DNA of 54,796 nt from Streptomyces xylophagus (GCF_000716435.1 NZ_JNWO01000044.1:1-54796); one strand, 5' to 3'; positions 1 through 8,363 are shown, counted from the first letter of the stretch. Numbers and translations are program-made. Notes: generated by a model from the sequence alone, not told the origin.

Positions 1-56
1 ACGGCATACGAGATTTCTGCCTGTCTCGTGGGCTCGGAGATGTGTATAAGAGACAG
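1..56 (+). other. Illumina Nextera i7 adapter (assembly artefact)
   Basis: Bases 1-14 match the inner end of the P7 flow-cell primer, 15-22 (TTCTGCCT) read as an i7 index, 23-37 match the Nextera read-2 primer, and 38-56 (AGATGTGTATAAGAGACAG) are the Tn5 mosaic end. This is library adapter at a contig end, not genomic sequence. It also creates an artefactual reading frame beginning MGSEMCIRDR. Genomic sequence starts at about base 57. Confidence 0.98.
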
Positions 57-118
57 GTTGAGAGGTGGGCGAGAAAAGCGGTTGCCTCGCCCTCGCCTCC
101 GGGTGATCGTGGCCCGTT

Positions 119-1423
119 GTGACCGCCGACTCCCCGACACCCCGCCTCCGCGCCCTCCTCCCCGACCTCGCCCCCTGGCACGCCTCCGCCGACTTCCGCA
201 GGCTCTGGCTCGCGGGGCTGATCTCGAACTTCGGGAGTTTCCTGACGTTCGTCGCGCTCCCGGTGCAGATCAAGGAACTCACCGGCTCCGCGGCGGCGGT
301 GGGCGCGGTCGGCGCCGTAGAACTGGTGCCCCTCATCGTGTTCGGGCTCTACGGCGGTGCGCTCGCCGACGCGTGGGACAAGCGGAAGCTGATCGTGTGG
401 ACCGAGGTGGGACTGGGCGTGCTGTGCGGGGCGTTGCTGTTCAACTCGCTGCTGCCGCACCCCGCCGTCTGGCCGCTGTACGTGATCGCCGCCCTGACCT
501 CCGTCCTCGGTTCGATCCAGCGGCCCGCGCTGGACTCGCTGTGGCCGCGGATCGTGGCCCACGACCACATGACGGCCGCGTCCGCGCTCAACTCCCTGCG
601 CTGGACGGTCGGCGGGGTCACGGGACCGGCGCTGGCGGGTGTGGTGGTGGCGTTCGCGGGGCTGCCCTACGCGTTCGCGGCGGACACGCTGACGTTCGTC
701 GTGTCCGTCGTCCTGATCTTCCGTATCGCGGCCTCCCCCGGCGCCCACGAGGCGCAGAAGCCGTCGTTGAAGTCGATCGCGGAGGGCGCCCGTTACGCGT
801 GGAGCCGCAAGGAACTCCTCGGCACGTACGTGATCGACCTCGCCGCGATGTTCTTCGCGATGCCGCTGGCGGTGCTGCCGTTCCTCGCGGACGATCTGCA
901 CGCCGAGTGGTCACTGGGGCTGATGTACTCGACGGTCCCGGCCGGTGCCCTGCTGGTGAGCGTGACCAGCGGCTGGACCTCGCGGGTCCACCGGCACGGG
1001 CGGATGGTGGTGCTGTCGGCCGCGCTGTGGGGTGCGGCGATCGCCTGCGCGGGTGCCGTGGGCAACGTATGGCTGGTGCTGCTGTTCCTCACCGTGGCGG
1101 GCGGCTGCGACATGGTCAGCGGCATCTTCCGCGGGGTGATGTGGAACCAGACGATCCCGGACGAGCTGCGCGGCCGGCTCGCCGGGATCGAGCTGCTGTC
1201 GTACTCGGTGGGCCCGCAGCTGGGCCAGGTCAGGTCGGGCGGCATGGCCGCGCTCACCGGGGTGCGGACGTCGGTGTGGGCGGGCGGGCTGATGTGCGTG
1301 GGCGCGGTGGGGCTGCTGGCCGTGGGGCTGCCGAAGCTGATGACGTACGACGCGCGGACGAACGAGCACGCGCTGCGGCTGAAGGCACAGCGCGCCACGG
1401 CAACGACCCCGGCCGACGTCTGA
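119..1423 (+). CDS. MFS transporter (EntS/MFS_3-like exporter)
   Basis: This 434-aa polytopic membrane protein has about 12 hydrophobic segments. The loop GGALADAWDKRK fits MFS motif A between TM2 and TM3. A second conserved loop (GIFRGVMWNQTIPDELRGR) is typical of the MFS_3 group, which includes the enterobactin exporter EntS and macrolide exporters. The substrate cannot be read from sequence; siderophore or drug export is only a family-level guess, though an iron and heme uptake block lies nearby. The start is GTG with a weak upstream ribosome site. The TGA stop abuts the stop of the convergent next gene with no spacer, as TGATCA. Confidence 0.85.
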   Translation: MTADSPTPRLRALLPDLAPWHASADFRRLWLAGLISNFGSFLTFVALPVQIKELTGSAAAVGAVGAVELVPLIVFGLYGGALADAWDKRKLIVWTEVGLGVLCGALLFNSLLPHPAVWPLYVIAALTSVLGSIQRPALDSLWPRIVAHDHMTAASALNSLRWTVGGVTGPALAGVVVAFAGLPYAFAADTLTFVVSVVLIFRIAASPGAHEAQKPSLKSIAEGARYAWSRKELLGTYVIDLAAMFFAMPLAVLPFLADDLHAEWSLGLMYSTVPAGALLVSVTSGWTSRVHRHGRMVVLSAALWGAAIACAGAVGNVWLVLLFLTVAGGCDMVSGIFRGVMWNQTIPDELRGRLAGIELLSYSVGPQLGQVRSGGMAALTGVRTSVWAGGLMCVGAVGLLAVGLPKLMTYDARTNEHALRLKAQRATATTPADV

Positions 1424-1654
1424 TCAGTCGTCCTCGGCGCTCCCCTTCGTGGCGTCGTGCCACTTGGGGTCGTTCTCCCACTCCAGGTTGCGCTCGCGGG
1501 CCGTCTCCATCGCGTGCTCGGCCTCCGCGCGGGTGGCGTACGGCCCGAACCGGTCCTTGGCGGGGCACTCCGGCCCCTCCTCGACCTTCTTGTGTTCGAG
1601 GCAGTAGTACCACTCGCCGGGCTTCCCGACCGTGCGCTTCTTGAACAGGGCCAT
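1424..1654 (-). CDS. small conserved hypothetical protein (76 aa)
   Basis: This is a short, charged, soluble protein with no signal peptide or membrane segment. It contains a YYC-EHKKVEEGPECPAKDRFGPY core with two cysteines, followed by an Ala/Glu-rich amphipathic helix (RAEAEHAMETARERN). The FGPYATRAEAEHAM stretch resembles SPOR-like or sporulation-associated small proteins of Streptomyces, but no function can be assigned. The start is ATG at 1654, preceded by GGGAAAGGAG at good spacing; a TTG one codon upstream is less likely. The gene is monocistronic and convergent with the MFS gene, sharing the TGATCA stop junction. Confidence 0.75.
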   Translation of the reverse strand: MALFKKRTVGKPGEWYYCLEHKKVEEGPECPAKDRFGPYATRAEAEHAMETARERNLEWENDPKWHDATKGSAEDD

Positions 1655-1699
1655 CAACGGCTCCTTTCCCTACGGCCATGTTCCCCCATGACCGCTGGT

Positions 1700-1712
1700 T
1701 AGACTCGCTGGC
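1700..1712 (+). promoter_or_regulatory. leaderless -10 element of map
   Basis: TAGACT (1700-1705) lies 7 nt before the map ATG at 1713, and no Shine-Dalgarno sequence intervenes. This TANNNT-N7-ATG arrangement is the usual leaderless promoter of actinobacteria, with transcription starting at the A of ATG. No good -35 is visible. Confidence 0.6.
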
Positions 1713-2570
1713 ATGTCTGGCCAGTCGCTGCTCGTACCAGGGGAGCTCTCTCCCATCCGTTCCGTGCCCGGAAACATCCGTCGCCCCGAGTACGTCGGCA
1801 AACCCGCGCCGACTCCGTACACGGGGCCGGAGGTGCAGACCCCCGAGACGATCGAGGCGATGCGGATCGCCGGGCGGATCGCCGCGCGGGCGATGGCGGA
1901 GGCCGCGAAGATCATCTCGCCGGGGGTGACCACGGACGAGATCGACAAGGTGGCGCACGAGTACATGTGCGACCACGGCGCCTATCCGTCCACGCTCGGC
2001 TACCGCGGCTTCCCCAAGTCCCTGTGCACCTCGCTCAACGAGGTGATCTGCCACGGCATTCCGGACTCCACGGTGCTGCGCGACGGCGACATCATCAACC
2101 TCGACGTGACGGCGTACATCGGCGGGGTGCACGGCGACAACAACGCGACGTACCTGGTCGGTGACGTCGACGAGGAGAGCCGGCTGCTGGTCGAGCGCAC
2201 CCGTGAGTCCCTCGACCGCGCGATCAAGGCGGTCCGGCCCGGCCGCCAGATCAACATCATCGGCCGGGTCATCGAGTCGTACGCCAAGCGCTTCGGGTAC
2301 GGCGTGGTCCGGGACTTCACCGGCCACGGCATCAACTCGTCCTTCCACTCCGGCCTGATCGTCCCGCACTACGACAGCCCGCACGCGACGACGGTCATCC
2401 AGCCCGGGATGACATTCACCATCGAGCCGATGCTGACGCTGGGGACGTACGAGTACGACATGTGGGACGACGGGTGGACGGTCGTCACGAAGGACCGGAA
2501 GCGGACGGCGCAGTTCGAGCACACGTTGGTGGTGACGGAGACGGGGGCGGAGGTTCTGACGCTCCCGTAG
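1713..2570 (+). CDS. map: type I methionine aminopeptidase
   Basis: This cytosolic metalloenzyme removes the initiator methionine from nascent proteins. The 285-aa protein has the pita-bread fold signatures. The five metal ligands are visible: Asp131 (NLDVT), Asp142 (HGDNN), His205 (GHGI), Glu238 (TIEPM) and Glu269 (QFEHT), with the substrate His114 in ICHGIP. The roughly 40-residue N-terminal extension ([10 protein letters not shown] region) is the form found in mycobacterial and streptomycete MetAP1c enzymes, where a Pro-rich segment may contact the ribosome. All catalytic residues are intact. The transcript is probably leaderless and ends at a strong intrinsic terminator 8 bp past the stop. 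Confidence 0.97.
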   Translation: MSGQSLLVPGELSPIRSVPGNIRRPEYVGKPAPTPYTGPEVQTPETIEAMRIAGRIAARAMAEAAKIISPGVTTDEIDKVAHEYMCDHGAYPSTLGYRGFPKSLCTSLNEVICHGIPDSTVLRDGDIINLDVTAYIGGVHGDNNATYLVGDVDEESRLLVERTRESLDRAIKAVRPGRQINIIGRVIESYAKRFGYGVVRDFTGHGINSSFHSGLIVPHYDSPHATTVIQPGMTFTIEPMLTLGTYEYDMWDDGWTVVTKDRKRTAQFEHTLVVTETGAEVLTLP

Positions 2571-2577
2571 CACCTCG

Positions 2578-2611
2578 GGACCCGTCCTCTGCTGGGGACG
2601 GGTCCTTTCTT
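2578..2611 (+). terminator. intrinsic terminator after map
   Basis: A perfect 10-bp stem, GGACCCGTCC (2578-2587) with GGACGGGTCC (2596-2605), has an 8-nt loop and is followed by TTTCTT. It isolates map from the iron-regulated heme oxygenase gene. Confidence 0.85.
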
Positions 2612-2649
2612 GTACGCTTTTACCGACAGGGTGTCGGCAACCTGTTGAC

Positions 2650-2668
2650 TTAGGTAAGGCTTGCCTTA
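2650..2668 (+). promoter_or_regulatory. iron box (IdeR/DmdR-type operator) of heme oxygenase
   Basis: TTAGGTAAGGCTTGCCTTA closely matches the actinobacterial DtxR/IdeR/DmdR1 19-bp iron box TTAGGTTAGGCTCACCTAA, with the TTAGGT half site and central GGCT intact. It lies 13 bp before the heme oxygenase ATG, in the expected core promoter or leader, so Fe2+-bound repressor should shut the gene when iron is sufficient. Confidence 0.85.
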
Positions 2669-2681
2669 GAGGATAGGGCTC

Positions 2682-3329
2682 ATGGACTCCTTCTCGACAG
2701 TCATCCGCACCGCGTCCCACGAACAGCACGTGGAGGCGGAGACCTCCACCTTCATGAGCGACCTGCTCGGCGGCCGGCTGGGCGTCGACGCGTACGCCCG
2801 GTACACCGAGCAACTGTGGTTCGTCTACGAGGCGTTGGAGACCGGTGCGGAGCGCCTCGCGGCGGATGCGGTGGCCGGGGCGTTCATCCAGGCCGAGTTG
2901 TTCCGGCTCCCCGCGCTGGAGCGGGACCTCGAGCATCTGCGGGGTGCGGACTGGCGCGCGGGGCTGACCGCGCTGCCGGCGACCCAGGCTTACGCGGACC
3001 GGGTGCGGGAGTGTGCCGAGGAGTGGCCGGCCGGGTACATCGCCCACCACTACACGCGCTACCTCGGGGATCTCTCCGGCGGGCAGATCATCCGCGACAA
3101 GGCGGAGCGGACGTGGGGGTTCGCGCGGAAGGGGGACGGGGTGCGGTTCTATGTGTTCGAGGGGATCGGGAACCCGGCGGCGTTCAAGCGGGGGTATCGG
3201 GAGCGGCTGGATTCCGTGCGGGTCGACGAGCTGGAGAAGCAGCGGATCGTGGCGGAGTGCAAGCGGGCGTTCGCGTTGAACACCGGGGTCTTTCGGGCGC
3301 TGGGTGACGAGTTTCCGATGTCTGCCTGA
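2682..3329 (+). CDS. biliverdin-producing heme oxygenase
   Basis: This cytosolic enzyme opens the heme ring to biliverdin, CO and Fe2+. The 215-aa length is typical for bacterial HmuO-like enzymes. The proximal heme ligand is His16 in SHEQHVEAET, equivalent to the EVHTQAE motif of HO-1. The distal-helix glycine motif RYLGDLSGGQII is intact. An iron box precedes the gene, so it should be expressed under iron limitation and work downstream of the HtaA/HmuTUV heme import locus about 3.5 kb away. The start ATG follows GAGGATAGGG. Confidence 0.95.
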   Translation: MDSFSTVIRTASHEQHVEAETSTFMSDLLGGRLGVDAYARYTEQLWFVYEALETGAERLAADAVAGAFIQAELFRLPALERDLEHLRGADWRAGLTALPATQAYADRVRECAEEWPAGYIAHHYTRYLGDLSGGQIIRDKAERTWGFARKGDGVRFYVFEGIGNPAAFKRGYRERLDSVRVDELEKQRIVAECKRAFALNTGVFRALGDEFPMSA

Positions 3330-3356
3330 CGCCGGGCGGCACCCGCGAGGCCACCG

Positions 3357-3950
3357 TCACAAGAAGCGCAGTCGCTCCATCGTCGTGCGCAACTCACCGA
3401 CCCAGCGGGCATAGGCGGGAACCTGCTGTAGCACCGCCAAGGACACGCGCTGGCCCAGCCGGTCGAAGTCGTACTCGGGCCGGTGCCGTGGGCCGAACGC
3501 CTCGGCCAGAGCCTTCTTCGGATCCGGGACCTTCTCGACATCGCGAGGCGACCGGACCAGGTCGCGGACCGACGCCTCCGCCGTCGCCGTGGGCAGCGCG
3601 GCGGCGTCGGCCAGCATCCACGCCTCTGTCTCCCGCACCGGGACGATCCCGACGAGCCGGTCCGCCTCACGGCCGAGCCTCGCCCGGACGGACTCGACCT
3701 TGCTCCGCTCGTTGTGATCATGATGGATCAGCACGATGTCCATGTGCTCCAGAAGCGATGCGACTTCCTCGACCACCTGGTCGCGCGGCGCGACAGTGAA
3801 GCGGCTTCCGGGCGCGGTGCCTCCGAAGTCGAATCCGGGAGCGGACTCCGGCTCCAGCGCCGCCACTTGGCGGTCGATGAGCGGCAGAAGGAACCACTGG
3901 TCACTGAGCCCCTCGGTGAGCAGCGCGATGCTCAAGTACCTAAGCCCCAT
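3357..3950 (-). CDS. TOPRIM/DUF4276-like partner of AAA ATPase
   Basis: This 197-aa soluble protein is probably a metal-dependent nuclease or nucleotidyl-transfer subunit. It carries a TOPRIM-like acidic pattern: Glu13-Gly14 in LLTEGLSDQWFLLPLI, then a hydrophobic strand ending in IVLIHHDHNE (residues 72-81), then ETEAWMLAD (107-115), which I recognise as a DUF4276 hallmark. The HHDHN segment replaces the more usual D-x-D. I place the start at ATG 3950 (MGLRYLSIA), 11 bp inside the upstream ATPase gene; an in-frame start at 4016 is unlikely because its first 22 residues lie wholly in ATPase coding sequence and look non-native. The overlap indicates translational coupling. ATPase plus TOPRIM pairs include known phage-defence modules such as PARIS and OLD/Gabija relatives. 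The role here is inferred. Confidence 0.7.
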   Translation of the reverse strand: MGLRYLSIALLTEGLSDQWFLLPLIDRQVAALEPESAPGFDFGGTAPGSRFTVAPRDQVVEEVASLLEHMDIVLIHHDHNERSKVESVRARLGREADRLVGIVPVRETEAWMLADAAALPTATAEASVRDLVRSPRDVEKVPDPKKALAEAFGPRHRPEYDFDRLGQRVSLAVLQQVPAYARWVGELRTTMERLRFL

Positions 3951-5142
3951 GGGCGTATCCCACCGGGTCCAAGTACTGGCGCACTTCCATGGGCGTGACG
4001 TACGTACCACGCTCACCGGTCACGCCGACCCTCCGGGCCCGCGTCAATCTGGTCGGCGACTCTCCTCTCTCCAGCCGCGTGACCGTGTCCATGAACACCA
4101 CGTCCTGTGAAGCCTCGTCCAGCAGCGAGGCCAGCACGACCGGAGAGTGGGAGGTGACGATGATCTGACGGAGGGCGTCACGATCGCCGTTGCCGGGCTG
4201 CTTGTACGTGGCGAGATCCGTGACTCGTCCCTTCAACCGCTCCAGCAGACGTGGGACGCGATTCGGGTGCAAGCCGTTCTCGGGTTCTTCGACCATCAGC
4301 ACACCTGGATGAGCCGGATCATGTGCGGCGGCGAGCAGGGCGAGTACCCGCAGCGTTCCGCCGGACACGACTCGCGGAGCCATTCTCGGCTCATACTTGT
4401 GCTGGATCCAGATGTCCCACTGGGCCTGGACTTCGTCCTGTACGACGTCGAGCTCCCGCACATCGGGCAGAACAGCCGCCACGTCTGCGAGGAAGGCGGA
4501 CTTCAACTCCGGTGTCCTCCACAACCGGCCGAGTACGGCACCGAGGTTACGGCCGTCTTCGGTCAACGCCTCGGCGTCGTACGCGTCAGCGGGTTGGCGC
4601 ATGGCATCGGGCAGGGGATCCAGCAGGTGCCAGCCGTCGATTGCTCGCTTCAGAGCGTGGTACACCACACCATCAAGACGAGGGTCCTCTCCCGGCCCCT
4701 CCCGGTATACGTAAGGAGCCGAGTCGTCGATATCAGCGGCCACCTGCTCCGGCATCAGCAGACCGTAGCTGCCCACTCCCCCGATCGACACCTCTACGTT
4801 CAACGGGTCCGGCGCCTCGCGATAGCCGATGTACGCGTCGACCCCTACATGAACCAGCCCAAACTGCGAGGTCTCCAGAAGAACGTTCGCGCCGATGTGG
4901 ATCTCGTCCGCCAAGCTTCCGTCAGGACGCCGCCGGAACAGCTCCCGGGGCCCACCTCGCCTGGCGTGCCGGACCAGCGTCTGGCTGCTGGGTTTCTGCA
5001 CGAGGCGACCGAGCAGCGCGATCGCTTCCAGCAGGTTGGACTTGCCGGAGCCGTTCGCTCCCAGCAGGACCAGAAACGGCGGAACGTCGAGTGAGAAACG
5101 GTCGAACGTCTTGAAGCCGTCGATCTCGATCCGGGTGATCAC
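3940..5142 (-). CDS. OLD/RecF-like AAA_21 ATPase
   Basis: This 400-aa SMC/ABC-type ATPase has Walker A GANGSGKS (28-35), a signature-like VSGGTLRVLAL (259-269), Walker B VLMVEEPENGLHP (281-293) and an H-loop TSHSP (330-334). It has no transmembrane segments or visible nuclease domain of its own. The starting pattern MITRIEIDGFKTF is typical of AAA_21/OLD-family proteins. The GTG start follows GAGGAG at 6 nt. It is the first gene of a two-gene operon with the TOPRIM/DUF4276 gene. By analogy with PARIS and Gabija-like modules it may sense foreign DNA or phage proteins and regulate its partner; this is inference from family and layout only. Confidence 0.8.
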   Translation of the reverse strand: MITRIEIDGFKTFDRFSLDVPPFLVLLGANGSGKSNLLEAIALLGRLVQKPSSQTLVRHARRGGPRELFRRRPDGSLADEIHIGANVLLETSQFGLVHVGVDAYIGYREAPDPLNVEVSIGGVGSYGLLMPEQVAADIDDSAPYVYREGPGEDPRLDGVVYHALKRAIDGWHLLDPLPDAMRQPADAYDAEALTEDGRNLGAVLGRLWRTPELKSAFLADVAAVLPDVRELDVVQDEVQAQWDIWIQHKYEPRMAPRVVSGGTLRVLALLAAAHDPAHPGVLMVEEPENGLHPNRVPRLLERLKGRVTDLATYKQPGNGDRDALRQIIVTSHSPVVLASLLDEASQDVVFMDTVTRLERGESPTRLTRARRVGVTGERGTYVTPMEVRQYLDPVGYAHGA

Positions 5143-5276
5143 TGCTGCTCCTCACTCACCGCGTATACACGAAGCGGCTGCGAGGCCACACTATCCACCT
5201 AGCCTCCCGCCGTACGGCCAGCAAGCCCGACGGCGTGTATGTGCAGCTCCGGGACCTCGTACAGCGCCGAAAGCGG

Positions 5277-5921
5277 TCACCGCTCCAGGAACACCCGCCC
5301 CCCGACCTCCACCCATCCGCCCGGCTGCGGAGCCGTGAGTATCTGCGACCCCGCGCCCTGCGTGATGTTGAGAGCCCGGCCCAGCTGGTCGGTGAGCAGC
5401 AACGCTGCCGCGCCCGTCGCCTCGTCCTCGTGGATGCCGTCGTCGCGGCCGGGGAAGGCGCGGGCGCGGATGCGGCCCGCCGACTCGTCCTCCCAGGCCC
5501 AGGCGTAGATCCACTCGCCGGGCGGGGGCACGGGCAAGGCGTCGACCTCGGCGGCGCTGCCGTACTGGCGCAGGGTGCGGGGCGGGGCCCACTCCGGGAG
5601 GGCCTCGATCCAGCTGAACTCGCCGTCGAGGCGGGCGCCCACTATGCCCGCCGGGGTGACCAGTTCGGGTATGTCCAGGAGCCAGGCCGTGCCGACGCAG
5701 GGGTGGCCGGCGAAGGGCAGGCGCGTGGTCGGGGTGTAGATGTCGATGACTCCCCGCTCGGGGTCGTCGACGAACACCGTCTCGCTGAAGCCGAGTTTCC
5801 CGGCGAACACCTGTCGCTCGTCCGGGTCCGGCATGACGGAACCCTCGCGGACGACGCCGAGTTCATTGCCGTATCCACCGCTGGGGCCGCAGAAGACACG
5901 CAGCACGTCGTAGTCAGTCAC
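5277..5921 (-). CDS. PhzF-family isomerase-like protein (short form)
   Basis: The protein resembles PhzF/YddE-type isomerases of the diaminopimelate-epimerase fold. Visible motifs are YGNELGVV near residue 20, the catalytic-type Glu47 in FSETVFV, the AGHPCVGTAWLL loop and EDEATGAAA near the C-terminus. At 214 aa from the GTG at 5921 it is well below the usual 260-290 aa, so parts of the inter-domain region appear reduced. The chosen start gives the family-typical MTDYDVLRVF and overlaps the upstream gene's stop by 8 nt, so the two are probably co-translated. Nothing nearby suggests phenazine synthesis, so the substrate is unknown. Confidence 0.8.
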   Translation of the reverse strand: MTDYDVLRVFCGPSGGYGNELGVVREGSVMPDPDERQVFAGKLGFSETVFVDDPERGVIDIYTPTTRLPFAGHPCVGTAWLLDIPELVTPAGIVGARLDGEFSWIEALPEWAPPRTLRQYGSAAEVDALPVPPPGEWIYAWAWEDESAGRIRARAFPGRDDGIHEDEATGAAALLLTDQLGRALNITQGAGSQILTAPQPGGWVEVGGRVFLER

Positions 5922-6804
5922 GAGGAAATTGAAACACCGCCCGGGCGGCGAGTTCATCCCAGGCCTGGGCTCCGCCGGAGAGGGGCCAGGTGGGGATGGG
6001 GGCGTCGTCGTAGGGCAGCGAGGACAGGGTGTCGCCGAACGCCCTGTCCAGCGTGGCCCGTTGGTAGGCGAGGCCAGGGTGGGCGGGGCGCGCGGCCAGT
6101 CGTTCCAGGCGCTGTTCGTGCGCCTCGGTGATCTCGTCGGCGGTGCGACGCCAGTCCGTCTCGTCCGGTACGCGGCGCAGTTCCACGCACACCGGTTGTG
6201 TGCCCTCTGCGAGCGCGGCCACCGCGCGGTCGTGGCCGTCGAGGATCAGCCAGCCGTCCAGGAAGGTCACCCACCACAGAAGGACGGGTGCGAGGGTGCC
6301 CTCGCGGGCGGGTTTGCGGTACGCCTTCACGCGCGGTGCGTCGAGCGGCGAGAGCCGGCGCAGGGGCAGGATGCCGTGCCAGCCGCCACCGCAGTACAGC
6401 TCCAGACTGCCGTTCGGCCACTCCTGGACGAAGTCCGTGGTCCAGATGCCGGGTGCGAAGAAGCCACGTCGGGACAGGCTCCAACGGCCGTCGTTCAGAG
6501 GGCTGTCCGGTGCGTTCTCCAGCCAACGGGTGTACTGGTGCACCCAGTTGACCTCCGAACGCTGCTGCGTGGCGCGCAGGGGTGGCAGGGGTGAGCTGTA
6601 GCCGTCGAAGCGGTGCAGGGCGAGGTCGTGGCAGCAGCCGTCACCATCCAATCGGCCCAGGAGCAAAGGCCGTTCGCCCTGGCGCAGCAGCCGTCGTCCA
6701 CCGTCCGCCGTCTCGAAACGCAGCGGGGACGGACCAGGCCGGCCTGTCACGGCCAGCACCAGTCCGTCCGCCGTCGGCGGTTCTCTGCGCCCCTTGGTGT
6801 CCAC
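5914..6804 (-). CDS. hypothetical protein (296 aa)
   Basis: I do not recognise a named family. The protein is soluble, Trp- and Arg-rich, and without a signal peptide. A central LDGHDRAVAALAEG segment (around residues 195-209) vaguely recalls the GxxR nucleotide-handling loop of ParB/sulfiredoxin folds, but this is weak. The gene begins 11 bp after the HtaA gene stop on the same strand and overlaps the PhzF-like gene by 8 nt, so it may be read with both. The GTG start lacks an obvious ribosome site. Confidence 0.6.
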   Translation of the reverse strand: MDTKGRREPPTADGLVLAVTGRPGPSPLRFETADGGRRLLRQGERPLLLGRLDGDGCCHDLALHRFDGYSSPLPPLRATQQRSEVNWVHQYTRWLENAPDSPLNDGRWSLSRRGFFAPGIWTTDFVQEWPNGSLELYCGGGWHGILPLRRLSPLDAPRVKAYRKPAREGTLAPVLLWWVTFLDGWLILDGHDRAVAALAEGTQPVCVELRRVPDETDWRRTADEITEAHEQRLERLAARPAHPGLAYQRATLDRAFGDTLSSLPYDDAPIPTWPLSGGAQAWDELAARAVFQFPRD

Positions 6805-6815
6805 AGGGAACAGTC

Positions 6816-8303
6816 TTACGCCTCCGTACGCCGCCTGCGCAGTGCGAACACGACTCCCGCGCCCGCCGCCACGGTCACCGCCGCCGCCGTGCCCAGTGCC
6901 GCCGCCGGTATCTCGGAACCGGTCGAGGCGAGGGAGCCGGTCACGTCGCCCGTGGTGGAGCCGGTGACGCCGCCCGAAGTCGAGCCCGTCGTACCGGAGT
7001 TGCCGGAGCTTTCGGAGGTGCCGCCCGTGCCGGCGGTCGAGGAGGAGCCGTCCGAGGGGAGGTCGGCGTCGGCGGTCAGCGCCACTGTCAGGTCCAGCGG
7101 GTCGAGGGCCGCGCCGGTCTCGTAGAAGCCGCCGAAGGCCTTCGCGCCGGCGGTGGTCAGGGTGGCGGTGACGTCGTCGAGGGTGATGACGTCGTTCTGT
7201 GCGGTGAGGTCGGACGAGGGCGCCTTCAGGTCGGCCAGGACCACGTCGTCGGACTTCTCGCCGAGGCTCGTCACGTCCGCCGTCAGCTCGCCGGAGCCGC
7301 CGTCGAGGGTCGCCTTGAGGTCGGTGAAGGTGAGGTCGAGGCCGTAAGTGCCGTTGTCCTCATGGCCCTTGAAGTTCACCGTGCCCTCGAAGGCGGCGGA
7401 GAGGGTGTCGGCGTCCGTGTCGTAGCTGCCGGTCGCGCCGGTGAAGGTGAAGGCGCCGTTGCCGGTGGCCTGGGCCGCGCCGGCCGATGTCGTGATCTTG
7501 CCGTTGGCGACGCTGCCTACGACGTAGGAGCGGAAGGACTCCTTGACGCCCCAGGTGAGGATGCCGTCGTCGATGTCGCCCTTGGTGACGGCCGGTTCGG
7601 AGGCGGTGTCCGAAGGGCTCGCGCTGCCGGGGGGCGTGGTGGACGGGGTGGACGTGTTGGTGGGGGTGGTCGTGGCGGGCGGGGACGTCGGCGGCGTCGG
7701 CGATATGGGGGTGCTCGGGGTCGGGGATGTCGTCGACGTCGGCTTGACCGCCGACAGTGGGTCGCCGGCCGCGTTCGCGTACGTGTCACTGCCGAGGAAG
7801 GTGCCCGCGGCGGCGGTGAGCGTGGTGGCGAGGTTCGTCAGGTCCTGGCTGGTGGGCGCGGCGACCGTGGCGAGCGTCACGTCCTGCTGCTTGGTGCCGC
7901 CGTCCGCGACGAGGTCGGCGGTGAGGGTGCCCGCCGCGCTGTCGTACTGGAAGTCCGACATCTCCCGCACGAAGCCGTGCAGCGTCGACTTGGCGGTGAC
8001 GGTGCCCTTGAAGGTGAGGTGCAGGGCGTGGCTGGTGGTGTCGTAGGTGCCCGTGCCGTCCGTGAAGGTGAAGGCTCCGTTGCTCGCGGCCTGCGAGGCG
8101 CCGTCCGTGGTGGTGAAGGAGCCCTGTGCGTAGGTGCTCACGTACGTGCGGTACGACTGCTTGATGCCCCAGGTCAACTCGTAGCCGCTGAGCGGGACTT
8201 CGGCCGCCGACGCGCTGGTCGTGGCGAGCGCCGTGGCGCCGAGCGCGGCGGCGGTCGCGACGGCCGCGGCGAGGGCGAAGGAAAGTCGAGGTCTGACGGG
8301 CAT
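6816..8303 (-). CDS. HtaA-domain heme-binding surface protein with LAXTG sorting signal
   Basis: This 495-aa exported protein has a Sec signal peptide (about residues 1-33), two HtaA domains (about 40-190 and 245-410), a Pro/Ser/Thr linker between them and a Gly/Ser/Thr-rich stalk. The C-terminus is LASTG, a hydrophobic segment and RRRR, which is a class E sortase LAXTG signal for covalent cell-wall attachment. Each HtaA domain opens with LTWGIKQSYRTYV or LTWGVKESFRSYV, whose Tyr is the heme-ligand position in corynebacterial HtaA; FKGHEDNG provides the conserved His region in the second. It should capture heme for HmuTUV. AAGGAGA precedes the ATG. It lies 60 bp behind the second HtaA gene and probably shares its iron-controlled transcript. 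Confidence 0.9.
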   Translation of the reverse strand: MPVRPRLSFALAAAVATAAALGATALATTSASAAEVPLSGYELTWGIKQSYRTYVSTYAQGSFTTTDGASQAASNGAFTFTDGTGTYDTTSHALHLTFKGTVTAKSTLHGFVREMSDFQYDSAAGTLTADLVADGGTKQQDVTLATVAAPTSQDLTNLATTLTAAAGTFLGSDTYANAAGDPLSAVKPTSTTSPTPSTPISPTPPTSPPATTTPTNTSTPSTTPPGSASPSDTASEPAVTKGDIDDGILTWGVKESFRSYVVGSVANGKITTSAGAAQATGNGAFTFTGATGSYDTDADTLSAAFEGTVNFKGHEDNGTYGLDLTFTDLKATLDGGSGELTADVTSLGEKSDDVVLADLKAPSSDLTAQNDVITLDDVTATLTTAGAKAFGGFYETGAALDPLDLTVALTADADLPSDGSSSTAGTGGTSESSGNSGTTGSTSGGVTGSTTGDVTGSLASTGSEIPAAALGTAAAVTVAAGAGVVFALRRRRTEA

Positions 8304-8363
8304 GGCCGTGGTTCTCCTTGGGTGAGTGAGTGGTCCGCCAACCGGCGGACGGGGGGAGGTAGT

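Noticed and set aside
28..1644. 538-codon plus-strand frame starting MGSEMCIRDR
   Set aside because: It begins in the sequencing adapter and is an Arg/Pro-rich shadow of the MFS gene in another frame.
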